Assembly (NCBI GenBank): GCA_020226215.1
Contig: CM035230.1
Location: 21,991,883-22,055,882, forward strand
Length of the DNA: 64,000 bases
Source of the DNA: Sindora glabra
Lineage: Eukaryota; Streptophyta; Magnoliopsida; Fabales; Fabaceae
Direction of reading: 5' to 3'
Below the pieces are notes generated by a model that saw only the letters and a program-made list of their open reading frames with translations, ran no database searches and was not told where the DNA came from. Below are positions 1-10,876 of the stretch, in pieces; position 1 is the first letter of the stretch; each line of letters opens with the position of its first letter. The translations under genes were made by a program, and so were the position numbers.

Positions 1-342
1 GCAATTTTTGTGGAAAACATGCCGGCACGGAAGAGGCGTGAGGGCATCTCTTTCAACATAATCCTCTAAGCACACTCCGCAATTATTGTTTAAGGGAAGA
101 TCCACTCCGCTTTCATATGTGATCTCGGGAAGGCTGTCGCGTATCCGAGGGTCCAGTGGAATACGCCTTCCCCTCCTTCCACAGAAAAAGTTAAAAATGC
201 CAATCAAAATGCCAAGCAATAGAAGGGCCCCAACCATCACTCAAAAGCTGACCGAGTCATATACCGGACCATGGTCGGCGGGTGAAGGTAGGCTACTTGG
301 CTTTATTTCGCCCAACTTGTTGCTAGTGTTGTTACGGGCCAT
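1..342 (-). CDS. ATL-like RING-H2 E3 ubiquitin ligase, 3' part outside window
   Basis: Reading the minus strand from ATG at 342-340 gives one frame running off the window at base 1. It has a hydrophilic N-terminus, then a hydrophobic membrane segment (about 205-235, rich in Leu/Ile/Gly), a basic stop-transfer patch CGRRGRR, a spacer, and a RING-H2 start: CGVC, then LPCRHVFHKNC. The Cys-x2-Cys and Cys-x-His-x2-His-x2-Cys spacing fits RING-H2 fingers. N-terminal membrane anchor, basic patch and RING-H2 is the ATL-type layout; such proteins transfer ubiquitin at membranes. The remaining zinc ligands lie outside the window. Oddity: an in-frame TGA at 243-241 (codon 34) separates the N-terminus from the membrane segment; a second ATG follows at 237-235. 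The product may start there, or the gene may be broken, or the base may be an error. Base composition is clearly GC-richer than the rest of the window. Family call confident; intactness not. Confidence 0.75.
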
Positions 343-1080
343 GCGGTCTTAAGTAACAGCTCCCTTCAGCCTCCACTGAGTCGACTCTAATGGCAGACCT
401 TGGAGCAAGGGTCACTGGGGTCTACACAACAAATTTTATTTTTACTCTCATTTATAAAAGTCAATAAACAAACAAAAGACACAGCCAAAATTAATATGAA
501 GTGAGAAAATATATTTTATCCAAAATAACTAGTAAAATTAAATAAAAAATTACGTTCTACTATCATTATTCTATAGCGAAAATATGCACATTAGTGTGCT
601 GCAAGATCAATGAACAGTACGAGGTGCAACAATATATTTTGAAACCATTAATGTAATTCTTAAATCCTCCTTATCTTCTTTTAATGGTAAGTATATATTA
701 AAATCATAAAATTTAAAATTTAAATCCTTAATGATCTTTTAAAGTAAAGCCAGAACATTTTCCTCTGGATGCATTTCCCAATGCTAAACTCTATGACTTA
801 CATATAGCCGTTTCCGACAAGAATAAAAAAATTATATAAACTTATGTGCGTATATGTTACCAGCAAGATCACGCTAACTGCTGCCCTTTATGATGAAGAC
901 TCAAAGAAATATTAAGAAAGTGGGATAACGATATTATTTAACCAAGTGCAACAAGAGATTAAAAAAAAAAGGATAAGATTTACCCTGAAGATCTCTTTAA
1001 TATTGATCACGCGCTAACAATATATATATATATATGTATGTTATGATTCTTCAGGAGGTGATTTAAACACTAGAATGGCA
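343..1080. other. AT-rich flank upstream of the RING-H2 gene
   Basis: No coding signal seen. The first 80 bases are still GC-richer and probably belong to the 5' region of the minus-strand RING-H2 gene; the rest is AT-rich with a short TA run near 1021. Confidence 0.4.
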
Positions 1081-1089
1081 AAATGTGCC

Positions 1090-1435
1090 TCATGAATTTA
1101 CCGGAACGAGACAAACAATATATAATTTGCAGCAGAAAATTAATGTAAATAATTCAACTACAATGTTCAGAAACAGTTCAAAGAAGTAGAAGTCATTGAT
1201 AAGACTCCACTTAAAACATTTCATTTGAATTGAAGACTGAAAAGGGCAACAAAGAACAAACTCTCCCATTGTTAGGACAAAAACAGCAAGGGATGAGCTT
1301 TGTAACTTCATGCAGAATGCAGAAGTTCTTCTATATTCTGTGTCTATTTCCACGCGTATCATGCTTAACGTCTCATAGAGTTTATTGTCTTCCATTCCAG
1401 TGGATATTGTAATTTTAATTCCAGACAATTTCTAG
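1090..1435 (-). other. possible small exon or gene remnant, unrecognised
   Basis: On the minus strand an open stretch begins after a plausible acceptor (ttttatgctag, about 1428-1438) and reads KLSGIKITISTGMEDNKL, continuing with mixed polar residues for some 50 codons before turning hydrophobic. A second acceptor-like site (gcccttttcag) lies inside it near 1235. Composition of the first half is more protein-like than random AT-rich DNA, but I recognise no family and found no confirmed flanking exons; an open frame at 1565-1759 on the same strand could be related. It may equally be chance or a decayed gene. Confidence 0.2.
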
Positions 1436-1839
1436 CATAAAACAGACTTCACAGTAAAATATTTCCTACCCTTTTGCAAACAAACCATAACGTCTGAAAA
1501 AGAAAAAGATTAAAACATAAACAGACTCTAAAACGAAAGAATAACAGAGAAATACATAACAAACTTAACACGTTGAGAGACAGGAAGAACGTATTATATC
1601 CATATCCACATCAACAATTATTTCAATTACCTCCAAAATATGGCTTGGCTTCAGAGAGAAGAATTGACTGGATTCCTTCACTTTCCCAAGAGGAACTCTC
1701 GGGGGCCAGTTTGAACGCAGAGTTTGCAAGATGAGAGAAGAATGGAAGAGAAGGAGCACCTCAGATAAATTTTCACAAAAGCACCATATTGCGGTGTGAA
1801 ATAATTTGCCATATATACAATTACATTGGAGAGTGAAAA

Positions 1840-3110
1840 AATTTGCTAATTATCACAAAAGCATAAGTTAATTTGGCCGTGTATGTTATATTGTCTATTA
1901 TAATGGGAATGAAGTTATACCTTTGCAAGCAGAAAGCCAAATCTATTTCCACAATTAAAAAAAAAAAACTATGCTAATAATGTATATAAAGCACAGAGAT
2001 TAAATTGGAAGAGGTCGCTTAAATATTAAAAAATGGTACTTAAATAGCATTTTGTGTTTATTTCTTGAAAAAGAGTAAAGCTTGATCATCTGCAAATTGG
2101 TGCAAAACTTGCACAATTTACGTATGAAAATGGTAGTTCATATCTATATTTTTACAACAGCTTTATTAATTTTGTTTTGGAATTTCAAATACCTAGACTT
2201 ACACTGAGTTACATTATTCCCTTTTTCAACTCAAGACAATTCATTTTCCTTCTACCTTCTTGATTTTGTTCTGGAATTTCAAATCCCTTAATTACATTTC
2301 GTAGTTTGTTTTAATCCTTCGTGTGGAAGTGGGATACGTGCACACACTTCTCTTTCTTGTTCAATATGCAGTCTGTAGAAAGGCGTTTAATTATATAGTT
2401 GTATTCTATTTATTATAAAATGAGAAACTCCCTATCATAGTTAGAAATGAGGGAATATCAACATATTCAGTTAAGCGCAAAGTTACATTATTTTATTTAC
2501 TTTAAATAATATCGTTATTTATTATGTTAAATACTTTTTGTTATTGCAATAAGATAAATTACATTTCTTTAATTTCAACACAAGTGAAATGCAATACTTA
2601 CTAAACAAGTTGATAAAAAAAAACTGTTAAAATTTAAAAATGGAAAAAATAAACAAAGGCAAACAGGATTAAAGTATTAAAGAAGCGTCATGTGGGACAG
2701 GAAACATACTTGACATTCAATTAAGCTGTGGTGCAAACACTTGGCGCACTGCAACCAAATTTTGTTCATGGAAGATTTTTCATTGTTCACTTTCATCTAA
2801 ATTGCGGTTGTAGTTGTTGTTTTCTTACATTAGTAAGATTATGAAAAAAAAATATAATTATTATGATACAAAACTGCAAAATATTACAATAGCAGTGCAG
2901 TCTACAGTAGTTATATTACTGTTGCTAAATTTAAAATCTTGCTTACACCACTAAGAAAAGTTTTATACTTTTGAAGCAATAAGAACAGAAGCAAATTTGA
3001 ATGCAACCAACCTTAGTTTGTAGCCTTAATCAATAATTGACAAACTTGAATTTCGTTCTTCAAAATTTGATTGCCTCCTATAAATTGCAACTAACACATT
3101 GATTAGAGGT
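1840..3110. repeat. copy 1 of an ancient direct duplication
   Basis: Several blocks here recur in the same order and orientation at 3835-6740. Examples: 'atcacaaaagcataagtta' near 1853 against 'ttcacaaaagcatatgtta' near 3841; 'acttacactgagttacat' near 2198 against 'acttacacagagttacat' near 5085; 'gggaatatcaacatattcag' near 2452 against the same with one change near 5378; and the region of 'gaagcaaatttgaatgcaac' near 2989 against 6630. No coding potential is visible. This copy is more compact and probably nearer the original arrangement. Confidence 0.65.
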
Positions 3111-3834
3111 TAAAAAAATGGAAATGATATAATTAATTGCTCATAAATCCTTCACACAAATTATAACACATTTACTCGGATGAAATTAAAAAAATAAATA
3201 AAAATTGAGAAAGAAAATTATTAAAAACTTTATTTGTTAGACGTTGTAAAATTATAAATTTTAAGATTATCCTTATGTTAATTAGCGATAAAACAATGTA
3301 AATTTTTCAATAATTTCATGAATGTTAAGATTCAATCTACCAAATTTCACAAAAGTGAAGCTTATCACACATGAAAATGGTAGTTCACTTGTGCATTTTT
3401 ATTAGTAATTGAATAAAATTATACGATTTGGCCAAAATTAGTTAAATTTAGTTAAAAGGAGACTAAAATTATAATGTTTTATTTTGGGTAATCAAAACAA
3501 TGATCAATTCATGATTGAAGTGTGAAATAATTTATCATTTTTTATAGTTCAAATAGACAGCGATCCAGCTCATATTAGGCAAAAGCTTCTAATGCAAAAT
3601 TAACACCGAAAATTTAATATTACTTCCCTATAAATGTTGTCAAACATATTAATTTTTTTCAATTTAAGAATTTATTTCTTTAAAAATAGTTGAATTTCTA
3701 AAAAAATAAATAATTTTCTGTCCAATCATATCATTGAGTTAGAAAAAAATATAATTAACAATTTTTTTTATAAAAGTAACACTGAATTTTCAATGCTAAC
3801 ATTGCAGTAAAAATATTTTCCTCAGATTAGCTCT

Positions 3835-6740
3835 GTTCATTTTCACAAAAGCATATGTTAATTTGTATATTATAATGGAAACTAATTAGTTATCATGCAC
3901 AGAGATTAAATAGTAATTTTATATTGATTTTCTTGAAACAAGGTTTGAGCTCGGCCACCTTCAAACATTTGGAAAATTTGCACAATTAATAAACAATATA
4001 AAAATTGTTAGTTACCGCTAGTGAAAATGATAACTCATATATGTATTTCTATTAATAATCAAATAAAATAATAGAATTGGAACAATACTAGCTAGTTCAA
4101 ATGTAATAAGACAAATTAAAATGTTTTAATCGATCAATTGATTCACGTTTAAGACGAACAAAAAATTTATTTGAGGCTTGTCCAAACTTACAAATTGTTT
4201 GTTATATTTATTCCGGTGAATTCTAAGGTGCCCTTAGGGGTTTGGTACCCGAGGTGGTGTGATAAAATATAAGCCACTAGATGAGATTACTAAGTCAATG
4301 CTAAGATTTTTGTAATCTCATCCAGTGGCTTGTATTTTGTCACATCACTCCGGACACCAAACCCTTAAGGATACCATAGCAAACACCATTTATTCCAATG
4401 AAAAATTGTGTTTCCACTAAATTTTTTAAAATCTTATGCAAAAAAATTATATATCTTATTCAAAATATTTACTAATTCATAAATTTTATCTCATGAGATA
4501 TATTTACTTTTACTGATCCTTAAGTACTGGCTCCTTGTTAGGTACCGGAGTTAATATAAGAATGTTGATTTTACAAGCCCATGTCGAAGGAAATGTTTCT
4601 AAGGTGTGTTTGGATTTGCATTCACTCGTAAAGTCTTTAATAAGACAAAGAGAAAAGGTAGGATTCATACAATTTAGTAGGTTTTATTAATAATGTCCAA
4701 AGGAGTGCTGTGGCTATATGGGTTTTATGTAAGTGTAAATATATTTTTTTCATATAAACCCACATAAACTATGAGCAAATTATACTCATTTCTTTTTAGA
4801 TTTAGATTTTGTTTATTTCGATGAGAAATGTTTTACTTAAATAATATAGTTATAAAATATTATGATGATAAAAAATATTGTACATGTTAAATTAAGGGGA
4901 TTTGGTAAAGAATAATTACTTCTTTTAAAGAAAAAAAATTATTTTCTTCCACTATTATATATAATTATGAATATAATTTTTTAATCACAAAATATAAAGA
5001 TACACGTCATTTCTTCATTTATATATATAAAAGAAAGTGCAGTTTCTTTTGAAAAAAAAAAAGAGAGAATATACCAAGTATTACACTTACACAGAGTTAC
5101 ATCCCTCTAATTTTTATAAGTATCCACAATTCATGACAAAACATTTCTTTCTTAATTAACAACATGCAAGAATACACATGCTAATTTGAAAGGAATTTCA
5201 TTCTCCTTTGGGTTATCAGCTTCCTCGTTTGCATTATTTTATTTGTTTCAATCTTCTACATGAAAGTTGGAAACATGCACAATTTTATTACTTGCGTAAT
5301 ACGCATATTTTCAGTAAAATATAGCAATATTTTACTTATTATAAAATGATATTTTCAAAATCATAAATAGAAATTTGGGAATATCAACATGTTCAGCTAA
5401 GCTCAAAATTAATCATTTGGGTAAATTGTTCTTTTACTTATAATAATATTTTTATTTATCATTGTAGAGCATACTATTATTGCAGTAGAATATAATTATA
5501 TGTTCTCAATTTGATTTGAGACAAGAGAAATAAAATACTTATTAAACAAGTTAATAGAAAGGAAAAAATTGTTGTTAATATTTAAGAATGGAAAAAAAAA
5601 TTAAAGAAGGACAAACGGGATTAACACATTAAAGAAGTATTATGTGAAACAGGTTAATAAAACATAGTCGGCACGCCAGACTTGTGTGTAATTGAGGGGG
5701 CTTTAGCCGCTCAACAATTTTAAAATATGAAGAATTTCTTGATATTTTTGAATATCACCCCATAATTATATAAATTTGATATTCAAACATTTCAAATTGT
5801 TTCATTTCAAGAATAATTTATTTAATTAATACTCATTTATGTTCAAGTATTCTCAAATATTTATTTTCACAAATTAATAAATGGGTAAAGTAGTATCAAT
5901 GTTACGGTACTAAATCTTTCTTTCAAGCGATATTCTATTTTTTTTTATCATTATTTTGATCTTTTACTTATTTAAAAATTACTTTATTTTTTGCTTCATG
6001 TATTGAATTTTTATATCATTTAATTTTTATCTCACTTAATTTTAAAATAAATTTATATGCAATGTCATTATGGCTAATTAATTTATAAAAATTAAAAGTA
6101 TTCTAGTATTTATGCACAATTTTCTATAGAATAAAAAATAAAAAATTATATAAGGAAAAAAGGTCATTTATATAGTAATACCATCTGCAATGCTAATAGG
6201 ATACACAAGCGAAGTGAGATATATACAGTTGGTTGGAAGGCAGTACTAGTGCGACTGGAGAATAAGAATTTCAAATTCCATCTGGTTAGGGGGAATTTGA
6301 AATTCTTTATTTTACGCAATGAAAATCCTCACTTAAAATATTCAATGATTCTAAATTCTCCATATTAATTAACCAAACAAAAAATTTTATAATGAAAGAT
6401 TTCAAATACTTTTATAAAATGAAATCGCCCCTTCAAATACTCCGCCCTAAATAAATTTTTAATAATTTGCACTTTTCACCTCTCCAGTAGCTTATCGCTA
6501 ATTTCGTCTCTAGTTAGCACTCAATTAAGCTGTGATGCAGAGGCTATATTTTGTTCATTTGGAAGAATTTTCAGTGATCGCAACAACCCCTTGAAAGAAT
6601 TTCAGAATTCTGACGGAATAAACAGAAAAGAAGCAAATCTTGAATACATGCATCAAACGTTAATTTGCAGCCCTATCAGTAATTGCCAACCTTGAATTTC
6701 ATTCTTCAAACTTTGATGGTTCCTATAAGTTGCATTATCT
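3835..6740. repeat. copy 2 of the direct duplication, enlarged by insertions
   Basis: Collinear with 1840-3110 but with two extra blocks of about 0.9 kb each: one between about 4140 and 5085, which contains the 173-bp foldback element, and one between about 5655 and 6520. The joins compare directly: copy 1 runs from a GGGACAGG motif near 2693 to 'caattaagctgtggtgcaaa' near 2718 within about 30 bases, while copy 2 needs nearly 900. No genes seen. The second block carries 'gagggggctttagccgctc' near 5694 and 'ccgccct' near 6445, resembling ends of hAT-type elements, but its borders are not proven. Confidence 0.6.
4215..4387. mobile_element. 173-bp foldback MITE with 9-bp target duplication (Mutator-like)
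   Basis: Nearly the whole element is one inverted repeat: the left arm, including 'aagccactagatgagatta', pairs with the right arm, including 'taatctcatccagtggctt', around a loop of about 20 bases at 4291-4311. Ends are GGTGAATTCTAAGGT and, on the opposite strand, GGTGTTTGCTATGGT. The same nine bases ATTTATTCC flank it at 4206-4214 and 4388-4396. A 9-bp duplication is typical of Mutator-like elements. It encodes nothing and would depend on a transposase elsewhere. The borders are well supported; the superfamily is inferred from duplication length. Confidence 0.75.
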
Positions 6741-6993
6741 AGCCATTTATATGTATATTAAATATTACTACACCAAACATTACACTGACAATCGTAATTC
6801 AATATGCATTATATAACCATCTATATTACATTAGATATTACCATTGGCAAAGATATTTTTATTACAAATTAAATAACATTATATGATTGGATTAAAATTA
6901 GTTCAATTTTATTCAAAAAGATATTAGAGCTTTAATTAGAAAAAATCTTATCAAGTAATTTTTGTTTGAGAAGAATTAAAAATATATTTAATG

Positions 6994-7042
6994 AGGGACG
7001 TACATAAAAACTTGGGGGGCCATGGCCCTCCTAACGCACAAG

Positions 7043-7084
<42 letters not shown>

Positions 7085-7579
7085 TATATTTTTTATATTT
7101 TGCCCCATCAAAAAACATGATTGGTACTCCCAAATGAAATTTTGACATAAAATATTATATAATGTGATTTAAAATTTATTAGTAATATCATTAACAATTT
7201 ATAATACTTGAATACTTATGATTCTTATATAAACTCTATAAATTTTTATCAAATTTCATCATGAATACTTATATTGCATAATTTTAATTTTTGTAAATGT
7301 TGCATACAAATCTTGTAATTTTTTTATAAGAATTGCAATTTTTCACAAATTTTATATATATTAAGCATAAAAATATTACAATTTTATTGATAAAATGTTC
7401 CGTTGAAAATTTGTACAAATTTATAATTTTTTATAAAAAAATACTAATATTTAATTAAACAAAAGTTATAAAATATAATGATGTTTATTTTCCAAGTCTG
7501 TGTATAAGTATGACGTACAAAAATAATATTTCATACGTATAGGTGACTTCAAGATTTTTTCCCCCTCTAGTTCCGCCCT
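6994..7579. mobile_element. probable hAT-like non-autonomous element
   Basis: Left end reads AGGGACG and the right end, on the other strand, AGGGCGGAACTAG, followed on both sides by G-rich runs. Near the left end sits the palindrome GGGCCATGGCCC (7017-7028), then a CT/CA microsatellite (7046-7085). AGGG(G)CGGA ends plus a GGGGCCATGGCCC block are familiar from plant hAT-derived repeats. No transposase remains and I could not find a convincing 8-bp target duplication, so borders are approximate. Confidence 0.35.
7046..7085. repeat. (TC)n(CA)n microsatellite
   Basis: About 15 TC units pass directly into CA then TA units. Confidence 0.9.
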
Positions 7580-8150
7580 TAATTCAAACCTTTTCTTCGT
7601 CAAATTGAGTGCGAACTTATCAGCAAAGAAATTCTTGAATACTACAACCCAGCGAAGTATCAAATGCATCTCAATGAACTGGTTACGAATCCGATTGAGC
7701 TATGCATTGATAAGGGTCCTTTTAAAACATTGAGTCATTAATCTTAAAATAGATCAATCTAATCATTGGAGTCCCAAACCATTTTGAATAGGATTCGCTT
7801 CTTTTTTTCCCTTTGTCATTAGTTAATGAAGTGTCTCTTAGGCCTTTATTTTTTTTTTCCTTTTTTTATTCTAAGCATATTTCAGTAGGAAAATGCCAAT
7901 TATTTATATACAAATAAAAAAATGTCACATGTATATTTTAATAAAATAATCGTGATACTTAGTGCCATAATTGGGGGATAAAATAATTTTTCCTTTAAAA
8001 TAAAAAATATTATTTTTCACTATATTCTTCATTTTTAATAGTGAATTAATAGAAATTTTTTATTCTTTTTAATATTTTAAAACTATATTTTAAACAATCT
8101 AATCCTTAATAATGCCTTTTTTCTTCCTTCTTTGAACCATATATTATTTA

Positions 8151-8662
8151 GGAAAAAAATGTAAAATATCCCTTGAACTTTAAAGTGGTTGGATTTTATC
8201 CTTTGTATTTTAAAAATTAGAAAAATCACCTTTTTAAACTTAACAAAACTTGAAATTAATATCCATTTTTAAATTAATTAAATATTTTATCAAATTATAA
8301 TAATTTTTAATGAACTTTTTAAATAAAAGTTATAATATTATAGTATACTTTATTCCCTAATTTTTTCACATATATTTTTGTAACTAAATTTTTATTATTT
8401 AACTAAGACAACATATATCTAATTTAATTCATATTAATTATATAAAAAATAATAAAATAAATTAATATACTATAATATTATAATTTTTATTTAAAAAGAT
8501 TGTAAAAAGTCGTATAATTTGATAAAATAGTAAATTAAGTTGGTAGTAGATGTTAATTTTAAGTTTTGCATAATTTAAGAGAGTAATTTTCTAACTTTTA
8601 AAATTAAATAGGAGAAAATCCAACTACTTCAAAAATTGAAGGAGTATTTTACATTTTTCTCC
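8151..8662. mobile_element. 512-bp MITE with long TIRs and 8-bp target duplication
   Basis: Two arms of about 200 bases are inverted copies: the left begins GGAAAAAAATGTAAAATATC and the right, read on the minus strand, GGAGAAAAATGTAAAATACTC; similarity continues through 'tggttggattttatcc' and 'tagttggattttctcc' and inwards past 'actataatattataattttt'. The flanks are identical 8-mers, ATTATTTA at 8143-8150 and 8663-8670. An 8-bp duplication suggests a hAT-type mobiliser, although the GG start is not a classical hAT end. A related, older copy lies at 46207-46845. No coding capacity. Confidence 0.8.
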
Positions 8663-8670
8663 ATTATTTA

Positions 8671-9148
8671 TATACATTATTTAGTTGCTTTCCAACTTTT
8701 ATATATTAGTTTAATATTATGATGAGTGAATACTAAAATCAACAACTATTGTCATAGTTAGATACTTGAACTCTTTAAGGCCTAACATGTATTTTAAAAG
8801 ATAAAATATTGTTTCTAACAACGAATATTTGGTCAAATCTATTACATTCGAGTGAACAACAAGACAAGTCTAACCGATCTCACCCAACCTTACTTAGTGA
8901 CTATTGGATCATGAGAACCCAAACTCCAAAAAAGACTTCCTTCATAACGGGCCTTGCATCCAATCAAACTTCAATCCATTTTCCTCTCAAAACATAACTA
9001 GAGTTTACTACAAACTTCTAAAACCTACAATTAAGGGCTTTTATAGCTTATATATAGAGATCATTATCATTTAATTGGGAGTTATAGTACAAACTCTAAT
9101 CCTACTTAATGTCTACCACTAAGGATCCAAATCCTTAAGGTTTTGTCA
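8671..9148. other. probable end of a gypsy LTR, no gene
   Basis: No convincing coding frame. The stretch ends in '...ttttgtca' directly before a primer-binding-site remnant at 9150, so at least its right part is probably a decayed 5' LTR of a Ty3/gypsy element whose left end I cannot place. Confidence 0.35.
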
Positions 9149-9940
9149 TTGGTGTCATCTATAAGGAACTCACATCACATGCCTATCTCACCATGACCAA
9201 ATAGGACTAAACCTCCATGTCTTCTAGGCAAGAATGAATAAAAACTCATTCATACATGAAAATTCCAAGAAGTAACACCCAAATTGATTAACATTGATAT
9301 GAAGCCCATTGTATAGAGGTTGAACTTGAGCATGATGCTTTAGTAGAAAAGGTAAAGAAACTCATTCCTTCATGAAAACCTTTAAAAGATAAGCCATCTA
9401 TCCTAATCATGCACCAATATTGTCACCATCCAATCATCCACAGCCCAAATTCCACATACACTTATCATCTTTAGTCACATACATATGCTAGCAACACCAT
9501 TCATTCCACCTCATGTAAAATTTTTATCCAATCCCCAAATCCCCACAAATAACTAAAACCATCACAATAATAACCACAGTCAATATAATCTAATCAACCA
9601 AGAAATTCCCCATCAAAACTAATAAGCCCCTATTAATTAATTACATCCATTCACTCAAGCAATTATGGAAGCCCAATTACCTTAAGTTGTCAAATTGCCG
9701 ACACATCTTGATCCCTATGATGGGTCAATAGATCCTCAAGAACATTTGGAAGCTTTTTATGTAGCCATGTTGCTTTCTAATGTGTCAAACGTGATCATGT
9801 GTCGAGCTTTCTCCACTATGCTTAAAAAGGCAAGTTCACAATGGTTCAATAATCTTAGCCCTCAGTCAATCAACAATTTCAAGCAATTATCAAATGCATT
9901 CACAACACACTTTTGCAACAAGTTGAATACCTAACCAATA
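9149..9940 (+). mobile_element. Ty3/gypsy remnant (Tat/Athila-like): primer site and gag fragment
   Basis: At 9150-9170 'tggtgtcatctataaggaac' looks like the usual plant Tat/Athila start after the LTR, TGGCGCCGTCTGTGGGAAC, altered almost only by C-to-T and G-to-A changes. About 500 bases further lies a gag fragment (9695-9934). Distance and order match the 5' end of such an element. Protease, reverse transcriptase and integrase were not found downstream, so it is a 5' fragment. Confidence 0.55.
9695..9934 (+). pseudogene. Ty3/gypsy gag fragment
   Basis: The frame reads LDPYDGSIDPQEHLEAFYV, then about 20 residues on CRAFSTML, SSQWFNNLSPQSINNFKQL and a closing AFTTHF. These are the conserved blocks of the plant retrotransposon gag domain (YDGt-DP-eHL, mCRaF--tL, W---L-P-SI-sF--L---F--hF). 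Only about 80 codons remain; a stop lies just upstream near 9680 and the frame ends in TAA after 'NKLNT', before any zinc knuckle. Gag forms the particle around element RNA; this piece is inactive. Confidence 0.7.
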
Positions 9941-10468
9941 AAATTGATTTCGGTCAATTAAACACAGGTACCAATGATTTAAAACCTAGGAAAATTTAAA
10001 GCATATAGAAATATTTTGATTCTAAAAATGTGATTGAAACTACCAATAAACCCTACTTAACTTTGATGATACAATAGCAAATAGTGTTAAAAAAGTAATA
10101 AAGTATTAAATCAAAAAATAAAATCAATAAATATGAAATTTCATTTTCATTAAACATACTCAAACTCTAAATTTTAAGTGTTTCATTCATAATTTGGATG
10201 AAGACATCAAAGAGGGTCTAAATTTCAGAATTCCCTTTTCCATATCAACACCAACTAGCTATGCATAAAGTACTATTTATGTATGTTCATAAAGACCTAA
10301 CATCTCAAATACAAATTTTGCCATAACACTATAGTAATAACTAAAGAAGGCTATTCAAGCTAATTCAAAAGGCAAAATATTTGCAAATTGCCAAAATACT
10401 TTTCAAAATGCAAGAAATTCTTAAGTTAACAAGTTTGAACTTACAACTAGCACATCCTTTTTACAATA

Positions 10469-10502
10469 ATGGTGCCATCTACTAGTCAATTTTGGCACCA
10501 TT
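10469..10502. repeat. short inverted repeat
   Basis: 'aatggtgcc' and 'ggcaccatt' are perfect 9-bp arms separated by about 16 bases. It could be a hairpin or a small element's core; no target duplication is clear. Confidence 0.4.
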
Positions 10503-10876
10503 ATCTAACTTCAATCAACCTATAGGGAAAAAATAAATAAATAAAAATTTGGTTAGACAGCAAGAATAACACTTTCACAATGAATTGGATGCATTTACAT
10601 TATGGAAAATACTACCTTTTGGTCAATAGCCATAGGCTATGATTGTGACTATTGTTCCTTCTCTTTATTTCTTGTCCAACACTAAGAGAGTGATTTGTTC
10701 CAACTACCAATTCTAAAAAGAAAGATAAAAAACATTCACTAGTTTTATTAAGAATTTAAGAAAGACTAATTTAAAATTTATAGTTAATAATTATCTTTTT
10801 TTGTATCTTCATAAGCTTGAAAATCATCAATCATGTCAATGTCTTTGAACTCAAACTTGGCGGGCTTCAATCAATT

